Source of the DNA: Bacillota bacterium
GTDB lineage: Bacteria; Bacillota; Clostridia; Peptostreptococcales; Natronincolaceae
Length of the DNA: 7,092 nucleotides
NCBI GenBank assembly: GCA_023387935.1
Contig: JAEWHG010000190.1
Location: 1-7,092, forward strand
Direction: 5' to 3'
Shown: piece after piece, positions 5,938-7,092 of the stretch
How the letters are laid out: every line of letters starts with the position of its first letter
Position numbering within the stretch: the first letter of the stretch is position 1
Program-made: the position numbers and the translations under genes
The notes under the pieces: generated by a model
What the model was told of the DNA's origin: nothing
Seen by the model: only the letters and a program-made list of their open reading frames with translations
Databases searched by the model: none

Positions 5938-6181
5938 TTAAATGCGATTTTTTTCTACATTAAAAATTGCCTCATCTTCATATGAAAGAACTCCATAATA
6001 TTTTTTGTATTGGCAAGGGAATAATATTTTATATCCTAGTCCAGATGGAAACACGTTCTTTATCTATTGAAAAATTTTTTTTCTTCAACTTCTTATTATT
6101 AGTTTTCACTTCTGTATTTCCTATGAACACGTAAAATAAAATAGTAGTTATCAAAAAAGCTATAACTTATTTATTTTTCAT
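5938..6181 (-). pseudogene. Broken small secreted/lipoprotein-like gene (stop codon plus frameshift)
   Basis: An AGGAGG (6186-6191 region) and ATG at 6181 begin a frame MKNK, stop TAA (6167-6169), then VIAFLITTILFYVFIG, which reads as a signal peptide or membrane anchor if the stop was once a lysine or similar codon. The frame continues as a lysine-rich segment to about IDKERV. Sense then moves to another frame: PSGLGYKILFPCQYKKYYG, followed by VLSYEDEAIFNVEKNRI and a TAA at 5938-5940. The span of 244 bases is not divisible by three, agreeing with one frameshift. The original product would be about 80 residues, exported or membrane-anchored. Family not recognised. It is the only broken gene in the window and sits between the two incomplete repeats. 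Confidence 0.6.
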
Positions 6182-6221
6182 GGTTCCTCCTATATAAATT
6201 TCATTTTTTTTAAAAGCCTCT

Positions 6222-6232
6222 TTATATAACCA
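6222..6232 (-). promoter_or_regulatory. Degenerate extended -10 upstream of the broken gene
   Basis: Minus-strand TGGTTATATAA, embedded in AGAAATGG, resembles the conserved AAAATATGGTATAAT of the other repeats with one inserted or changed base. It sits about 40 bases upstream of the ATG at 6181 and may be the decayed promoter half of repeat F. Confidence 0.35.
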
Positions 6233-6261
6233 TTTCTATATAATGAATTATTTTCCTTTAT

Positions 6262-6348
6262 TATTCTTAAAATTCGACATAAAAAAATACCGCAAATTCA
6301 TTTCTGAATAATACAGTATTAAATAAAATATTCTGTTTTGTAATTATT
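6262..6348 (-). repeat. Array repeat copy F, terminator half only
   Basis: Matches the other copies from TCGACAT (about 6274-6280) rightwards: a long A run, ATACCGCAAATTCATTTCTG, the arm CTGAATAATACAGTAT (6304-6319, one change from the usual arm) and the AATAAAATATTCTGTTTT tail. The left half with the outer arm and boxA-like motif is missing; only a faint resemblance to the promoter segment remains at about 6222-6245. Confidence 0.85.
6281..6320 (-). terminator. Rho-independent terminator in repeat F
   Basis: Minus-strand hairpin AATACTGTATTATTCAG / TGAATTTGCGGTATT followed by seven T. It has one C-A mismatch in the outer stem, so it is weaker than the other copies. Downstream of the 6389-6844 gene. 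Confidence 0.68.
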
Positions 6349-6388
6349 GCTCTTTAAAAAGGTGATCCGACTTAACTAAACAATTGAT

Positions 6389-6844
6389 TTATTTAAATTT
6401 AGAGCTATTATAATTATATGGAATGCTTGTACCTACTACTACATCTTCAATTTTCTCAATTATTAGCCAGTCGTCCATATTACTTTGATGATCAAATTCT
6501 AAAGCATCAATTTCCTTAACATCTTTAAACTCTACTAAGCACAAACATTTTTTATGCCATCTTTCTTTTTGCTTATTAGATAGGTTAAGCTTACTTTGAT
6601 TATCTTCTAGGACTTTTACAATTTCATCTTCTGCCAATTTAATATAGTTTTGAACACTTACAACAGTAGCCATAGCTGAGATTTTCCCTGTTCCTTTTTT
6701 CATAAAGTACAATGTTTCACCTTCAAAAACTCTGCTATGAGGAATTTTTCTTCCTGCAGCTCCTCTTACAATCATGGTTTTTATACCATCAAGAATTTTT
6801 TCCAAAACCTTTTCTTTATCGTCACAATATACTAGATGTACCAT
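6389..6844 (-). CDS. PUA/ASCH-like domain protein, 151 aa
   Basis: Probably a small PUA-like beta-barrel protein of the ASCH/EVE type, a fold that usually binds RNA or modified nucleic acid. The support is the segment KTMIVRGAAGRKIPHSRVF (22-40), then GETLYFMKKGTGKISAMATV (42-61). The alternation of a basic loop, a G-x-x-L-Y-F strand and a K-G-x-x-A-x-A-x-V strand resembles ASCH domains, where the second strand carries a G-K/R-x-x-A-x-A pattern. The C-terminal half is charged and includes a WLIIEKIEDV strand. This is a fold-level guess, not a family assignment. The ATG at 6844 is preceded by AGAGGT at 9 bases. Driven by repeat G, terminated by repeat F. No membrane segment. Confidence 0.8.
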   Translation of the reverse strand: MVHLVYCDDKEKVLEKILDGIKTMIVRGAAGRKIPHSRVFEGETLYFMKKGTGKISAMATVVSVQNYIKLAEDEIVKVLEDNQSKLNLSNKQKERWHKKCLCLVEFKDVKEIDALEFDHQSNMDDWLIIEKIEDVVVGTSIPYNYNSSKFK

Positions 6845-6899
6845 TTTAAAACTACCTCTCTTTCGCTATATATAATATTTATTTTGTATCATAGATCCA

Positions 6900-7092
6900 A
6901 TTTGACTTATTTGATAAGAAAATTATACCATATTTCCTATATTGTTATAGCAAATTTCTTTTTTATAATACCGTATTATTCAGTTTTCAAAGAATATTAT
7001 TCGGATTTTAAATCTTAATAATTGTGTCGTCTAATCGTCATAATGCTTATCTTTTTTGATTGAGGCATAAAAAATACCGCTTATTCATTTCT
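6900..7092 (-). repeat. Array repeat copy G, cut by the window edge
   Basis: The left half is complete: promoter, outer arm ATACCGTATTATTCAG (about 6969-6984), boxA-like complement, and inner stem TTGTGTC (7022-7028) / GGCATAA (7064-7070), fully paired on the plus strand with two wobbles. The core AATGCTTATCTTTTTTGATT and following bases to 7068 are identical to copy B. The right half runs off the end within the terminator, so another unit should follow beyond the window. Confidence 0.92.
6922..6930 (-). promoter_or_regulatory. Extended -10 promoter for the 6389-6844 gene
   Basis: TGGTATAAT on the minus strand in repeat G, with a leader of about 71 bases to the ATG at 6844. Flanking bases AAATATGG are conserved with copies B, C, D and E. 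Confidence 0.65.

Noticed and set aside
5766..5963. A 65-codon plus-strand hydrophobic frame
   Set aside because: No ribosome binding site; it is antisense to the small membrane ORF, and its hydrophobicity follows from AT-rich codons.
5640..6270. The segment between repeats E and F as an insertion sequence or MITE
   Set aside because: The two ends show no terminal inverted repeats and there is no transposase; only the roughly 7-base match at the junctions was seen.
541..7092. The repeats as a CRISPR array
   Set aside because: The units are about 220 bp, imperfect, and separated by whole genes rather than short uniform spacers; no cas genes.

Overview
The window is very AT-rich DNA (roughly 30% G+C by eye) with strong AGGAGG-type ribosome binding sites. 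This fits a low-G+C Bacillota, probably a clostridial or related gut-type anaerobe; the species cannot be read from the sequence. Every convincing protein gene lies on the minus strand.

Layout, right to left in the direction of transcription: truncated repeat G (about 6900-7092); a PUA/ASCH-like protein (6389-6844); partial repeat F (6262-6348); a broken small secreted-protein gene (5938-6181) followed by a small membrane-protein ORF (5738-5911); partial repeat E (5472-5640); a metallo-beta-lactamase-fold hydrolase (4572-5393); repeat D; a second hydrolase of the same family (3416-4222); repeat C; an S51-type peptidase (2397-3059); repeat B; an unrecognised 348-residue protein (888-1934); repeat A; and a GNAT acetyltransferase (56-484).

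The notable structure is the repeat. A degenerate, highly structured element of about 220 bp lies between each pair of neighbouring genes. Read on the coding strand, each copy contains: a rho-independent terminator for the gene before it; a variable core closed by an inner inverted repeat; a boxA-like TTCTTTGAAAAC stretch; a second arm that is the perfect or near-perfect complement of the terminator's first arm; and a conserved extended -10 promoter TGGTATAAT about 70-115 bases upstream of the next start codon. The result is a co-oriented array of one-gene transcription units with unrelated functions, differing base composition and one decayed member. It resembles the layout of a chromosomal integron cassette array, but no integrase is present here, no canonical attC core was found, and each unit carries its own promoter and terminator.

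The genes do not form a pathway. They look like an accessory collection (acetyltransferase, peptidase, two hydrolases, RNA-binding-like protein, unknowns). Repeats E and F together look like one repeat split at a GYGACAT motif by the 5640-6270 segment, which suggests a possible recombination or insertion point. The mechanism is inference; the repeat structure and gene order are seen directly.
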